DNA from: Legionella sp. | Lineage (GTDB): Bacteria; Pseudomonadota; Gammaproteobacteria; Legionellales; Legionellaceae | Length of the DNA stretch: 64,000 bases | Direction of reading: 5' to 3' | Assembly: GCA_030680075.1 (NCBI GenBank) | Contig: JAUXWR010000299.1 | Span: 16,966-80,965 of the forward strand | Part shown: piece after piece, positions 1 to 9,172 of the stretch | Position numbering within the stretch: position 1 is the first letter of the stretch | How the letters are laid out: each line of letters begins with the position of its first letter | Notes under the pieces: model-generated | The model's input: the letters and a program-made list of their open reading frames with translations, nothing else | The model's database searches: none | Told to the model about the DNA's origin: nothing | Position numbers and translations under genes: made by a program

Positions 1-268
1 TTCTATTACCGCACTGACACCAAGCCGTGCTTTTGCCGCAACCCTTGCGGCTGCGACAACTGTCGTTGTGGCCACCAGCACAGGCATACCTGTTTCAGCA
101 ACGCAAACGCTGGTGGGAGCAGTCCTTGGCGTAGGTTTGGCGCGTGGTATTGGTGCATTGAATCTGATTGTTATCCGTAATATTTTTATGTCGTGGGTGC
201 TAACGTTGCCAATGGCCTCTTTACTGACCATTTTGGCTTATAAAATCCTGCATGCATCTATAGGATAA
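1..268 (+). CDS. Inorganic phosphate transporter (PiT family), C-terminal end, partial
   Basis: The reading frame is open from the first bases of the window and stops at 266-268, so the gene begins upstream. The visible 88 or so residues resemble the C-terminal repeat of PiT/PitA low-affinity phosphate:cation symporters of the inner membrane. They include a TPSRAFAA stretch, a hydrophobic helix, a conserved T-x-T-L-V-G-A-V-L-G-V-G segment, and an R-N-I-F-x-S-W-V-x-T-L-P motif before the last membrane helix. An internal ATG at 68 is not a plausible start because homology extends upstream of it. The family call is fairly secure; which paralogue it is, and its substrate preference, cannot be judged from this fragment. 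Confidence 0.85.
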   Translation, partial: SITALTPSRAFAATLAAATTVVVATSTGIPVSATQTLVGAVLGVGLARGIGALNLIVIRNIFMSWVLTLPMASLLTILAYKILHASIG

Positions 269-269
269 T

Positions 270-452
270 TTAAAATTCTTCCCAGATTTCTTCCACTAAT
301 ATGGGGTTGGGATTATCACGCAAATAAGCAATGATCTCATGCTTCTTGATTTCTTTTAATTGAGAAGCTGTTTTGGCATGATCACGATCATATTTATAAA
401 AAAATTGGTCAAAAGGGCTAACATAAGCTTTATCGATATCATTGTTACTCAT
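270..452 (-). CDS. Small conserved hypothetical protein (60 aa)
   Basis: This 60-residue acidic and lysine-rich protein converges on the phosphate permease gene with a 1-nt gap. It has no signal peptide or membrane segment. The sequence (start MSNNDIDKAYVSPFDQF, end EEIWEEF) resembles a short protein family of Legionella and Coxiella that I recall as CBU_0585-like, of unknown function; that recollection is weak. The high charge and the TASQLKEIKKHEII stretch suggest a helical cytosolic protein. I saw no convincing Shine-Dalgarno sequence, so support rests on the protein-like composition and on its fitting neatly between two other genes. Confidence 0.55.
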   Translation of the reverse strand: MSNNDIDKAYVSPFDQFFYKYDRDHAKTASQLKEIKKHEIIAYLRDNPNPILVEEIWEEF

Positions 453-690
453 GGTAAATCCAGATTAGGCTAAAGTCTGTAATTTTATCGGGTTTTACTC
501 AAAGTTACCATGCCTGTTTTTTAGTCTTGTTAATTAAAAAGGCATGCACTGTTGATTTTGATTTGCTCCCTATGCAACTATTACCGTTTCGTGCGGGAAG
601 ATAAGAAATTTAATCCTTATTTAGTAACAACACGCCATTTTTTCTGTTATAAAACCGCCTTGTTTTAATCATTGTAGGGAAGATATTGTC

Positions 691-1671
691 ATGACCATTA
701 AAAAAGCAGAGCTGCATGTGCATCTGGAAGGCACGATTACGCCGTTTTTAGCGCGTCAACTCGCTAAGCGCAACAACTTGACCCTGCCGCCAGGTCTTGT
801 TGATATCGACGAGAAGAGCTATGCCTTTCGCGATTTTATGGATTTTTTGAAAGCCTATGATGCCGTTGCAGATGTAATCAAGCACCCAAGAGATTATTAT
901 GACATCACTTATGACTACCTTAAATCAACTGCGCTGACCGGTGGTATTTATGTAGAGATGATGTATTCCCCCGACCACGCAGAACAAGCCAGTGGTATTC
1001 CATCGAGTGAGCATTTGTATGCCATTCAAGAGGCTATTAATACTGCTGAACAAGAGTTTAATATTATAGGCCGCATTATTGTAACGGCTGTTCGTCATTT
1101 TGGTGAAGAATCAGCAATTAAAGTTGCCAAACAGGCATTAAGAGAAACTGTACCATGCGTCACAGGTTTTGGTCTTGGAGGAGATGAATTTAATTTCCCA
1201 CCCAAATTATTTAAAAAAGCCTATGAAATTGCAGCTGAAGGCGGCCTCTCCTGTACAGTGCATGCCGGAGAATTTGCCCCTGCAAGCGGCATGATGGAAG
1301 CGATGGATTATTTACCCATAAAACGGATTGGGCACGGCGTAATGTCAATGCATTCACCCGAAACTATTGCACGATTAATTGATAAAAATATCGCTCTGGA
1401 AGTTTGTCCTTCCAGTAATATTGCGCTCGGTCTCTTTCCTGATATGGATAGCCACCCTTTACAGCAATTGTTAGATGCCGGTGTTAAAGTAAGCCTTAAT
1501 TCCGATGATCCCCCGTTTTTCAAAACAACATTGGCTAATGAATATGAGCGCGTTCAAAAATTTTACCGTTATTCAGACGCTGATATGTTGAATTTTACAC
1601 GGATGGCAATTGATGCCGCTTTTGTGGATGATAAAACAAAGGAGAAATTAGTGAGTCTGGTAAATCAATAA
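691..1671 (+). CDS. add: Adenosine/adenine deaminase family protein
   Basis: This 326-residue amidohydrolase has the zinc-site motifs of the adenosine deaminase family in order: HVHLEG near residue 10, a GGDE motif near 170, the HAGE catalytic motif near 200, a GHG motif near 220, an SSN segment, and NSDDP near 275. It is expected to deaminate adenosine to inosine, or adenine to hypoxanthine, in cytosolic purine salvage. The S-D-D-P-P-F-F version of the last motif is closer to the NSDDPxxF of adenine deaminases than to the NTDDP of classic adenosine deaminases, so substrate is open. The length is normal. The start is an ATG preceded by AGGGAAG 9-10 nt upstream. The gene is monocistronic; a palindromic repeat follows it. 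Confidence 0.85.
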   Translation: MTIKKAELHVHLEGTITPFLARQLAKRNNLTLPPGLVDIDEKSYAFRDFMDFLKAYDAVADVIKHPRDYYDITYDYLKSTALTGGIYVEMMYSPDHAEQASGIPSSEHLYAIQEAINTAEQEFNIIGRIIVTAVRHFGEESAIKVAKQALRETVPCVTGFGLGGDEFNFPPKLFKKAYEIAAEGGLSCTVHAGEFAPASGMMEAMDYLPIKRIGHGVMSMHSPETIARLIDKNIALEVCPSSNIALGLFPDMDSHPLQQLLDAGVKVSLNSDDPPFFKTTLANEYERVQKFYRYSDADMLNFTRMAIDAAFVDDKTKEKLVSLVNQ

Positions 1672-1711
1672 GCAAACGCTCAATTGGTGCTTGACGCAAT
1701 ACTCGTAGATT

Positions 1712-1799
1712 CGTAGCCCGGATTAGCAACGCGTAATCCGGGAAAGATATTGTCCCGAACCTTGAGATCCCGGATTACGCGTTGCTAATCCGGGCTACG
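1712..1799. repeat. Dispersed palindromic repeat, family A, copy 1
   Basis: Two 32-nt arms (1712-1743 and 1768-1799) are exact reverse complements, separated by 24 nt. The arm core reads GTAGCCCGGATTAGC. Transcribed in either direction it would fold into a very stable hairpin. The same arm occurs at 2148-2179 and a degenerate full copy at 31641-31730, so this is a mobile or amplified palindromic element rather than a gene-specific terminator. Confidence 0.9.
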
Positions 1800-1820
1800 T
1801 TACCAAGAAGATGTTTTATG

Positions 1821-2048
1821 TTATTTAGGCCCGAAGGTTTGCGAAGCATTGATAACTGTTGCGCCGAATTCATCAAGGAGAGCTTGTAATTCTTCCGTTA
1901 CTTCTTGTCCGTGAGCATCAACTTGGATATTTTTATAACTTTCTTTAGCTACATACAATGACCATCTTAAATCCTCAGGATTTTTAATATCCTCACTACT
2001 CAGATTTATTACCGCTTGATCTTTAGGAATGACTTTACCAATAAACAT
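1821..2048 (-). CDS. Hypothetical protein (75 aa) between inverted repeat copies
   Basis: This is a 75-residue soluble protein with no recognised domain. It has mixed charged and hydrophobic residues and an acidic middle. The ATG is preceded by CCGGAG with 8 nt spacing, a good ribosome binding site, which supports a real gene. It has no operon partner: both sides are bounded by copies of the family A palindromic repeat in opposite orientation, so it looks like an isolated small cargo gene. Function is unknown; I see no toxin, antitoxin or DNA-binding motif. Confidence 0.55.
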   Translation of the reverse strand: MFIGKVIPKDQAVINLSSEDIKNPEDLRWSLYVAKESYKNIQVDAHGQEVTEELQALLDEFGATVINASQTFGPK

Positions 2049-2116
2049 ATAAATACTCCGGTGAATTGTTGTAAGCGAGTATGGAGCCTACAATGATTAT
2101 TTGTTTTGTTGTTAAT

Positions 2117-2180
2117 GCGGGATTCTCAAGGTTCGGGATAACGTCTTTCCCGGATTACGCGTTGCTAATCCGGGCTACGT
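2117..2180. repeat. Dispersed palindromic repeat, family A, copy 2 (truncated)
   Basis: Positions 2148-2179 are identical to the right arm of the copy at 1712-1799. The preceding ~25 nt (TCTCAAGGTTCGGGATAA) match the reverse complement of that copy's central region. The copy is therefore inverted relative to copy 1 and lacks one arm. It lies between the 75-aa gene and the 3' end of rpoH. Confidence 0.85.
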
Positions 2181-2196
2181 AGATGTTTTTCTCAAA

Positions 2197-3057
2197 TTAA
2201 GCTACTTCTTCCATAAACTGGCGCAGTTTTTTCATGGCATTTTTTTCAAGTTGGCGCACGCGCTCTGCAGAGACGCCATATTTATCAGCCAAATCATGTA
2301 AGGTAGCCTTGTCATCGGTTAGCCAGCGTTGTTGCAGGATATCCTGGCTGCGCTCATCAAGGCGCTCTAGTGCAAAATGAAGCTCTTCTCGTCCCTGCTC
2401 ACCACGACGCTCCCGTTCAATTAAATAAGCGGGATCATTTTTTGGATCATACAGGTATGAGGCAGGTGCTTTATACGACTCATCATCATCCTCACCTACC
2501 GGTGCGTCAAACGAGGTATCCATCGCATTGAGGCGTTGCTCCATTACCAAAACCTCAGCACGGCTCACGCCTAAATCGCTCGCCACAGCGTCCACTTCGT
2601 CATTACTGAACCAGCCAAGACGAGTTTTCATTTGCCGCAGGTTAAAAAATAATTTCCGTTGAGCTTTCGTTGTTGCGACTTTTACGATTCGCCAGTTACG
2701 CAGAACAAACTCATGAATTTCAGATTTAATCCAGTGCACCGCAAATGACACAAGACGAACACCCATTTTGGGGTCAAAACGTTTAACGGCTTTCATCAAG
2801 CCTACATTACCTTCCTGTATTAAATCGTTAAGTGGCAAACCATAACCCAAATAACCACGAGCGACCCGTACCACGTAACGCAAGTGCGCAAGAACCAAAC
2901 GACGAGCACTTTCAATATCACCTTCGGTCTGAAAACGCAAAGCGCACTGATACTCTTCTTCAACAGAGAGCATGGGGATTTGATTAACATGATGAATGTA
3001 TGCATCAAGACTGCCTATGGGCAGCGTTAACGACGCCAGTTGTAGCGGCTTACTCAT
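2197..3057 (-). CDS. rpoH: RNA polymerase heat-shock sigma factor RpoH (sigma-32)
   Basis: This 286-residue sigma-70 family protein directs RNA polymerase to heat-shock promoters. It shows region 2 ([19 protein letters not shown], then a [20 protein letters not shown] stretch), the RpoH-box sequence QRKLFFNLR that distinguishes sigma-32 from other sigma factors, and a C-terminal region 4 helix-turn-helix ([20 protein letters not shown]). A longer frame exists to 3084, but ATG 3057 is preferred because GGAGAA lies 6-7 nt upstream and the protein then begins MSKPLQ as in relatives. It lies downstream of ftsX on the same strand, the common gammaproteobacterial order ftsY-ftsE-ftsX-rpoH. A TATAAT at 3085-3090 could serve a gene-proximal promoter. 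Confidence 0.95.
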   Translation of the reverse strand: MSKPLQLASLTLPIGSLDAYIHHVNQIPMLSVEEEYQCALRFQTEGDIESARRLVLAHLRYVVRVARGYLGYGLPLNDLIQEGNVGLMKAVKRFDPKMGVRLVSFAVHWIKSEIHEFVLRNWRIVKVATTKAQRKLFFNLRQMKTRLGWFSNDEVDAVASDLGVSRAEVLVMEQRLNAMDTSFDAPVGEDDDESYKAPASYLYDPKNDPAYLIERERRGEQGREELHFALERLDERSQDILQQRWLTDDKATLHDLADKYGVSAERVRQLEKNAMKKLRQFMEEVA

Positions 3058-3118
3058 ACTACTTCTCCAGTTATATACTTCCAAATTATAACAGGTGCAT
3101 TTTTGGGGCTATTATAGA

Positions 3119-4048
3119 CTAATTATAGGGCTCAATGGAAGCAAGCTGGCTCTTAACTGACAATCTTGCACCTAACCAACCCAACCCCACAGCTGCTAAT
3201 ACAATTAAATAAGCTTGTTTGACTGTTAAACCCAGCAAAGGATAATGCATATGGTAAACAGAGGCCAGATCCTGGACTGCAACGGCGACACTTAACATAA
3301 AAATATTTACAAATAAAATCGCAAATATCGCACCGACCATACCATACCACATGCCAGAATAAAGAAATGGACGAAGAATAAAAGAATCCGTAGCGCCAAT
3401 GAGCTTTAAAACCTGAATTTCCTCATGGCGATTATGAATAGCAAGCCTTAACGTATTACCCACTATTAACACTACTGCCGAAGCAAGTAGTGCCATCAGC
3501 GCATTCGCAATTTTGGCTACAAAACCCAATATGGCATGCAGCCGGGCTATCCACTCCATATCCAGTTTAGCCTGCTCAACCTGAGGCAAAACCTTCAAGC
3601 GCTCATATAACTGTTGCATTTTCAGTGGTGTATTTACGGCAAGCGAAGGCATTACATCAACCATCGCCGGTAGAGGATTTTCAGGCAAATACCGCATAAT
3701 ATCATGCATACCTTCCTGTTTCTGCAACTCGCGTAACCCTTCTTCCCGTGTTTTAAGCGTCACATGCCCAACACCAGAAATAGCCTGCAACTGCTTTAAG
3801 AAAGAATCACCGTCCGCCGCTGTCAGAGGTGATTTGAGGTATAACGAAATATGACCGCCACGCTGCCAATCACGCGTTAATTGCCCAAAATTATCCGTAA
3901 AAACCCAGAATAAGGCAGGCAACGTTAATGCTATAGCAATCACAATGACCGTAGTCATTGTCGAAAGAGGTCTCTGCCAAAGAAAATTAAAACTGTTAGT
4001 AGCCGCTTGTAAGTGGCAGGCGCCATGAGCCCGAAGACTTTTTAACAT
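3119..4048 (-). CDS. ftsX: Cell division ABC transporter permease FtsX
   Basis: FtsX is the inner-membrane partner of the ATPase FtsE. The complex transmits ATP-driven conformational changes to periplasmic murein hydrolase activators at the division septum. The 309-residue protein has an N-terminal membrane helix (residues ~30-50), a periplasmic domain (~50-170) with the expected acidic and proline-containing stretch, and three more helices in the C-terminal half around the conserved E-E-I-Q-V-L-K-L-I-G-A-T motif. Its ATG overlaps the ftsE stop in ATGTTAA, with GGAGGGCG just upstream, indicating translational coupling. Length and architecture are typical. Confidence 0.95.
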   Translation of the reverse strand: MLKSLRAHGACHLQAATNSFNFLWQRPLSTMTTVIVIAIALTLPALFWVFTDNFGQLTRDWQRGGHISLYLKSPLTAADGDSFLKQLQAISGVGHVTLKTREEGLRELQKQEGMHDIMRYLPENPLPAMVDVMPSLAVNTPLKMQQLYERLKVLPQVEQAKLDMEWIARLHAILGFVAKIANALMALLASAVVLIVGNTLRLAIHNRHEEIQVLKLIGATDSFILRPFLYSGMWYGMVGAIFAILFVNIFMLSVAVAVQDLASVYHMHYPLLGLTVKQAYLIVLAAVGLGWLGARLSVKSQLASIEPYN

Positions 4049-4692
4049 ACTCGCCCTCCTTTCAGCATGACAATGCGATTCTTCATTCCGGCAATTAATG
4101 CCAGATCATGCGTTGCGATGAGAATACTTACCCCAACTTGATTGAATTGCTCAAAAATTTTCATTATTTCAGAGGACAATCGCGGGTCAAGATTTCCCGT
4201 GGGCTCGTCTGCGAGAAGAAGTGCGGGTTTATGTACAACTGCACGCGCAATCCCTACTCGTTGCTGCTCTCCCCCGGATAAATGCACGGGCAACATTTTT
4301 TCTTTATTGAGCAAGCCCACCATGTCAAGAGCTGCGTGAACCCGTTTGGTAATAAGAGGAGGGGCCGTACCTCGAATTTGCAACGGCAACGCTACATTAT
4401 CAAAAACACTTCGATCACTTAACAAGTTCGGCGACTGGAAGGTAATGCCCAGGCTGCTGCGATAAGCCGCTATCTCATGTTTTTTGAGCTGATTCAAGTG
4501 TACGCCATTAACAACCATATGGCCTGACGACGGAGTTTCCAGTTTGGCGATTAATTTAAGCAATGTACTTTTGCCGGCGCCAGAATGGCCGGTAAGAAAG
4601 GCCATTTCCCCCTTTTCAAGGGAAAAATTAACCTCATTAAGGGCTTCAAACCCCCCAGGATAACGCTTGCTGACTTGATTGAATTTAATCAT
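4042..4692 (-). CDS. ftsE: Cell division ATP-binding protein FtsE
   Basis: This ABC-type ATPase of about 216 residues pairs with FtsX. Visible motifs are Walker [10 protein letters not shown], the signature [14 protein letters not shown], Walker [10 protein letters not shown] and the switch histidine in ATHD. The open frame extends to 4728, but ATG 4692 gives the standard N-terminus [14 protein letters not shown] and overlaps the end of ftsY by 8 nt. It overlaps ftsX by 7 nt downstream. The gene is thus locked into a ftsY-ftsE-ftsX operon. Length matches the family. Confidence 0.95.
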   Translation of the reverse strand: MIKFNQVSKRYPGGFEALNEVNFSLEKGEMAFLTGHSGAGKSTLLKLIAKLETPSSGHMVVNGVHLNQLKKHEIAAYRSSLGITFQSPNLLSDRSVFDNVALPLQIRGTAPPLITKRVHAALDMVGLLNKEKMLPVHLSGGEQQRVGIARAVVHKPALLLADEPTGNLDPRLSSEIMKIFEQFNQVGVSILIATHDLALIAGMKNRIVMLKGGRVC

Positions 4693-5743
4693 CATTAAAT
4701 AGTGCTCTGACAAATTGCGGGGCATCAAAGGGACGCAGGTCGTCTATACCCTCACCAACCCCCAGATATCGAAATGGTATCGCTAATTCATTGGCAATAG
4801 CAAACAGTATTCCGCCTTTTGCTGTACCATCAAGCTTTGTCATCGTAATTCCCGTTAAACCTATGGCTTGATGAAACTCGCGCGCCTGGTTAAGCGCATT
4901 TTGCCCAATGCTTGCATCCAGTACTAACATCGTTTCATGAGGCGCATTGGGATTTAATTTTTGCATAACACGTTTTACTTTTTTAAGCTCTTCCATCAAA
5001 TTGGTTTGAGTGTGCAAACGCCCTGCTGTATCGGCGATGAGAACATCCACTCCTCGAGCAGTTGCCGCCTGTAATGCATCATAAACCACTGAAGCACTGT
5101 CAGCCCCTGCGTGCTGCGCGATAACCGGTATCTGATTACGCTCGCCCCAAACCTGTAATTGTTGAACCGCCGCCGCACGAAACGTATCCCCTGCAGCCAA
5201 CATCACTTTTTTACCTTGCAGCTGGTATTGTTTGGCAAGCTTGCCAATCGTTGTGGTTTTACCCGCGCCATTAACGCCCACCGTGAGAATAACAAAGGGT
5301 GTCTTATCGGGTGTTTCAATCCGTAGAGGCGTTGCGTTTTTTTGCAAAATAGCCTGCAGGCGCTCTTTCAAGGCCTGAAATACAGCATCGCCATCAAGTA
5401 ATTTCTTTCTCTCCAACTCACCTTCAAGCTGTTTTAAAATATCTTGGGTCGTATCAATGCCAACATCAGCATGCAATAACAGCGTCTCCAGCTCCTCAAA
5501 AACCGCTGCATCGAGGGATTTCTTCCCCAACAGCAAACGCCCTATCCCTTCGCCAAATTGCTGGCGTGTTTTCGTTAAACCTCGTTTGAAACGCCCGTAT
5601 ATGCCAAGCTCGCTACTTTCTTCGGGCAAGGCCATGGGCGGAGTTATTGTTTCTTCAATGACGTTCACCTTGTCGGTAACCGCTGGAAGTTCCTCTACTG
5701 CATCAGACGAAACACTCTGATTTTTTTTAAACCATTTAATCAT
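4685..5743 (-). CDS. ftsY: Signal recognition particle receptor FtsY
   Basis: FtsY is the membrane-associated GTPase that receives SRP-ribosome complexes for cotranslational membrane insertion. The 352-residue protein has a short acidic N-terminal A region (residues ~10-50), an N domain, and a G domain with P-loop GVNGAGKTTT (~150-160), DTFRAAA (~185), DTAGR (~235) and TKLDGTAKGG (~300). The A domain is much shorter than that of E. coli FtsY. It is the first gene of the ftsYEX operon and is divergent from the M16 peptidase pair, with a 60-nt gap that must hold both promoters. Confidence 0.95.
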   Translation of the reverse strand: MIKWFKKNQSVSSDAVEELPAVTDKVNVIEETITPPMALPEESSELGIYGRFKRGLTKTRQQFGEGIGRLLLGKKSLDAAVFEELETLLLHADVGIDTTQDILKQLEGELERKKLLDGDAVFQALKERLQAILQKNATPLRIETPDKTPFVILTVGVNGAGKTTTIGKLAKQYQLQGKKVMLAAGDTFRAAAVQQLQVWGERNQIPVIAQHAGADSASVVYDALQAATARGVDVLIADTAGRLHTQTNLMEELKKVKRVMQKLNPNAPHETMLVLDASIGQNALNQAREFHQAIGLTGITMTKLDGTAKGGILFAIANELAIPFRYLGVGEGIDDLRPFDAPQFVRALFNDD

Positions 5744-5803
5744 AGGTATACAAACCGGTGGAAATATGAAATTCTATCACCTTTTTTGGTTTGGAGTTAA
5801 TTC

Positions 5804-7129
5804 ATGCGCTTAGTATTAGCGATTCTCTTCACTTTTCTATCCTGGCAGGCGATAGGCGAGGTACATAAATTCACATTGGACAACGGATTAAAGGTACTGG
5901 TCAAGGAAGATCACCGTGCGCCAGTTGCGGTAACCATGGTTTGGTATAACATAGGCTCAGCCGATGAACCTGGCGGAATTACGGGTGTGTCACATGCGCT
6001 GGAGCACCTTATGTTTAAAGGTACGCCCAGATACCCTTTAAATATTTATTCCAAAACTATAGCGGCTGTGGGTGGGCAGGAAAATGCGTTCACGAATTAT
6101 GACTACACCGCCTACTATGACAAAATAGCCGCCTCTCAACTTTCTGTAAGCTTCGAGCTTGAAGCTGACCGCATGCAAAATTTATTATTGGATAAAGATG
6201 AATTTGCCAAAGAAATCAAAGTAATACAGGAGGAGCGACGCCTTCGCACCGATGATAACCCTCAAGCCCTTGCCTTTGAACGGTATATGGCCACCGCTCA
6301 TATCGCCGATCCTTATCATCACCCGGTTATTGGCTGGATGGACGACCTGGAACAATTAACTGTTATTGATGTGAAATCATGGTATCAGAGCTTTTATGCG
6401 CCGAACAATGCAACATTAGTGGTGGTAGGTGATGTGGATGCCAATAAAGTCCATGATTTGGCAAAACTTTATTTCGGCAACTTGCAAAGACGCCCGGACT
6501 TTATCCGTAAAAATCAATCAGAGCCGCCGAGTTTAGGGGCAAAAGCCATTGAAATTCATGCGCCTGCAAAAGTGCCAATGCTAATGTTTGGTTATAATGT
6601 ACCCAGTGTAAAAACTGCTAAAGAATCCTGGGAACCCTTTGCGCTCGAAATTATATCAAACCTCCTTGATGCCGGTGAAAGCTCACGTTTTGCCAAAAAT
6701 CTTGTTCGTGGAAGCCACGTAGCAAGCAGTGTTGATGTATATTATGACCTCTACGCTCGCTACCAAACCCAATTTATATTTTTTGGAACACCGTCTCAGT
6801 CCCATAATTTAACTGAATTTAAAGCAGGTGTTCTCAATGAAATCAGACAACTTCAGCAAAAGCCCGTAAGTGAAGCGGAATTAAAGCGGATTAAGACGCT
6901 GATTATTGCCCAAAAAACCTTTGAAAAGGATTCAATTTTAGGTCAGGCAATGGAGCTTGGATTATTGGAAACTATTGGACTAGGGACAGAAAACGCTGAT
7001 TCTTATGCTGATAAAATCAACGCCATTACCCCCTCGCAAATCCAGGAAGTGGCAAAACGTTATTTTAACGAACAGTCCATGACCGAAGCTCGACTATTTC
7101 CACTCTCGCCATCTGAGGTACAAGAATGA
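5804..7129 (+). CDS. M16 family zinc metallopeptidase (catalytic subunit)
   Basis: This 441-residue insulinase/pitrilysin-type (M16) peptidase has an N-terminal signal-like hydrophobic stretch (residues 1-18), so it probably acts in the periplasm. The inverted zinc motif HALEH is at residues 64-68 and a third zinc ligand fits E144, 76 residues after H68, as in M16 enzymes. The two homologous M16 halves (about 25-170 and 190-370) are present. Its stop overlaps the start of the next gene by 4 nt. That gene encodes an M16 protein without the zinc motif, so the two probably form a heterodimer. The substrate cannot be predicted; oligopeptides or misfolded secreted proteins are usual for the family. 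Confidence 0.9.
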   Translation: MRLVLAILFTFLSWQAIGEVHKFTLDNGLKVLVKEDHRAPVAVTMVWYNIGSADEPGGITGVSHALEHLMFKGTPRYPLNIYSKTIAAVGGQENAFTNYDYTAYYDKIAASQLSVSFELEADRMQNLLLDKDEFAKEIKVIQEERRLRTDDNPQALAFERYMATAHIADPYHHPVIGWMDDLEQLTVIDVKSWYQSFYAPNNATLVVVGDVDANKVHDLAKLYFGNLQRRPDFIRKNQSEPPSLGAKAIEIHAPAKVPMLMFGYNVPSVKTAKESWEPFALEIISNLLDAGESSRFAKNLVRGSHVASSVDVYYDLYARYQTQFIFFGTPSQSHNLTEFKAGVLNEIRQLQQKPVSEAELKRIKTLIIAQKTFEKDSILGQAMELGLLETIGLGTENADSYADKINAITPSQIQEVAKRYFNEQSMTEARLFPLSPSEVQE

Positions 7130-8445
7130 AAATCTGGTTAACTTTAATTGCTCTATTGTCTTTCACCCTGACACAAACATCCCAGGCACGCTCCTTTAAG
7201 ACTGAGCGCTGGCAAACAGCCAATGGGGCGCAAGTGGTATTTTATCAAGCAATGGAAGTGCCAATGCTTGATATTAATGTGGCGTTTGCGGCAGGCTCTG
7301 CCTATGATGGCTCCCATTTTGGTTTAAGTGCATTAACAACAGAACTATTGGCACAAGGCAGCGCTAACCTGGACGCAACACAAGTGGCTGAAAAGTTTGC
7401 TGATATAGGGGCGCAATATAATAGTGAAACAAGTCGCGACATGGCTGTTTTACAACTTAAAACCCTGACCAGCAACGACGCCCTCACGCAAGCAATCGAT
7501 ACCCTGTCCTTAATAATAAATAAGCCATCGTTTCGACAGGAAGCCTTTAATCGCGAGAAAAATCAGCAATTAATGGCCATCAATCAACTGCAAGAATCGC
7601 CATCTGATGTCGCAAACCTTATCTTTTTTGATAAACTTTATCAAAATCATCCCTATGCGCATCCCGTTAAAGGTACTTTGGACAGTGTTAACGCATTAAG
7701 ACTCAGTCATGTTAGTAATTTTTATAAACAATATTTTGTGAGTAGCAATGCTGTTATTGTCATGGTTGGTGCTATAGACCGTGATAAAGCCCATCAAATT
7801 GCCGAACAATTAACCCTTCATTTACCCAGAGGTCATGAAGCACCTGCTATTTCAAAAGCAGAACCCTTGAGTGCAAAAGAAACGGTTACCGTAAACTACC
7901 CATCATCTCAAACCATGTTACGGATTGGCCAGATAGGCATTGATCACCGTGCACCAGACTATTTCCCCCTAATGGTCGGAAATTATATTCTTGGCGGCGG
8001 CTCTCTTGTTTCCAGATTATCACTTGAAATTCGTGAAAAACGCGGCTTAACCTACGGCGTAGTTAGCCAGTTTATGCCAATGCCAGGTGATGGACCTTTT
8101 TTAATTAGTTTATCGACTAAAAATACCGAAGCCGCTAATGCATTGGGCGCGACTGAAGAGATATTGGCGAGCTTTTTGGCAAATGGCCCCAGTGAAGAAG
8201 AGTTAACTGCCGCCAAACAATATATGGTAGGAAGTTTTCCTTTATCCCTGGCAAGTAACGGTAATATCGCGGGTATGTTGTTACGTATCGCCTTTTATCA
8301 TTTACCTGATGATTACCTGGATACTTATACAGCGCATGTTGAAGCGGTAACACTTGCCGAGATTAAAAAGGCATTTGATAATGCAATTCATCCCGATAAA
8401 ATGCTTTTTGTGTCAGTGGGCAAGCTTGAAAAAGCTCGGCCCTGA
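7126..8445 (+). CDS. M16 family peptidase-like protein (non-catalytic partner)
   Basis: This 439-residue M16-fold protein has a signal peptide (hydrophobic residues ~3-20, cleavage likely after SQA). At the position of the zinc motif it reads FGLSALTTELL rather than HxxEH, so it lacks the metal-binding histidines and should be inactive alone. The C-terminal half keeps the conserved substrate-clamping segment around LGGGSLVSRLSLEIREKRGLTYG. The gene starts inside the stop codon of the catalytic paralogue (ATGA overlap), which argues for equimolar synthesis of an alpha/beta M16 heterodimer. The zinc-site loss is seen directly; the role as a partner is inferred from family precedent. Confidence 0.88.
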   Translation: MKIWLTLIALLSFTLTQTSQARSFKTERWQTANGAQVVFYQAMEVPMLDINVAFAAGSAYDGSHFGLSALTTELLAQGSANLDATQVAEKFADIGAQYNSETSRDMAVLQLKTLTSNDALTQAIDTLSLIINKPSFRQEAFNREKNQQLMAINQLQESPSDVANLIFFDKLYQNHPYAHPVKGTLDSVNALRLSHVSNFYKQYFVSSNAVIVMVGAIDRDKAHQIAEQLTLHLPRGHEAPAISKAEPLSAKETVTVNYPSSQTMLRIGQIGIDHRAPDYFPLMVGNYILGGGSLVSRLSLEIREKRGLTYGVVSQFMPMPGDGPFLISLSTKNTEAANALGATEEILASFLANGPSEEELTAAKQYMVGSFPLSLASNGNIAGMLLRIAFYHLPDDYLDTYTAHVEAVTLAEIKKAFDNAIHPDKMLFVSVGKLEKARP

Positions 8446-8463
8446 TTTAAGGCAGGAATACAA

Positions 8464-9009
8464 TTGAATCATAGCGTGCGAATTATTGGCGGTCTCTACA
8501 GAGGAAAAAAAATTAATTTTCCTGACATTGAAGGTTTGCGTCCCACGCCTGACCGGGTAAAGGAAACGTTGTTTAATTGGCTAATGCATGATATTCGCCG
8601 TGCTCGCTGCCTCGACGCCTTTGCAGGTAGCGGTGCACTTGGCTTTGAGGCGTTCTCACGGGGAGCCTGCAATGTCGTGATGATTGAGTCATCACCCATT
8701 GCATTCAAGGCTTTACAACAAACGGCGCGGGCATTTGATAAGCCTGAGATATCCGTTCTTAATCTGGATGCACGCCTTCATTTGCAAACCGTCAAAGACC
8801 CTTACGATATTATCTTTCTCGACCCCCCCTTCAAAAGTAACTACCTGGAAGAATGCCTGACAATTCTTGCATCAGGAAATTGCTTAATCAAAGGCGGTTT
8901 GGTTTATATCGAATCAGCAGTTGAAATAACAGTGGACTCGACTATCTGGAACCGGCGCAAATTCAAAAAAGCAGGCCAGGTATTTTATGCCCTCCTGGAA
9001 AAATGTTAA
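8464..9009 (+). CDS. rsmD: 16S rRNA (guanine966-N2)-methyltransferase RsmD
   Basis: This 181-residue SAM-dependent methyltransferase modifies G966 of 16S rRNA during 30S assembly. It shows the N-terminal RIIGGLYRGKKI motif, the SAM-binding DAFAGSGALGFEA motif (~residues 45-57) and the catalytic DPPF motif (~120). The start is a TTG at 8464 with AGGAA upstream; no in-frame ATG lies before the conserved N-terminus. It follows the M16 pair by 18 nt and probably shares its transcript. Length is normal. Confidence 0.93.
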   Translation: MNHSVRIIGGLYRGKKINFPDIEGLRPTPDRVKETLFNWLMHDIRRARCLDAFAGSGALGFEAFSRGACNVVMIESSPIAFKALQQTARAFDKPEISVLNLDARLHLQTVKDPYDIIFLDPPFKSNYLEECLTILASGNCLIKGGLVYIESAVEITVDSTIWNRRKFKKAGQVFYALLEKC

Positions 9010-9109
9010 TAGGGAAAAGCCCTTGGTTAACGAGGACTTCAGATAAAAATTCCGACGGCAGCCAAGCAGGACAAGTTATCAAAAACACAGGGAACTAACT
9101 TATTTGTGC

Positions 9110-9138
9110 TTGACAAGGTGCCATGCTCCTGTTTCAAT
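9110..9138 (+). promoter_or_regulatory. Candidate promoter for dotDC
   Basis: A perfect TTGACA at 9110-9115 is followed after 17 nt by TTCAAT at 9133-9138 (4 of 6 matches to TATAAT), 34 nt before the dotD start. This is a plausible sigma-70 promoter for the dotD-dotC unit, which is separated from rsmD by about 160 nt. It is seen by eye only. Confidence 0.4.
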
Positions 9139-9172
9139 CATAGCAGTATATATTGATCATAAAAGCAGAATA

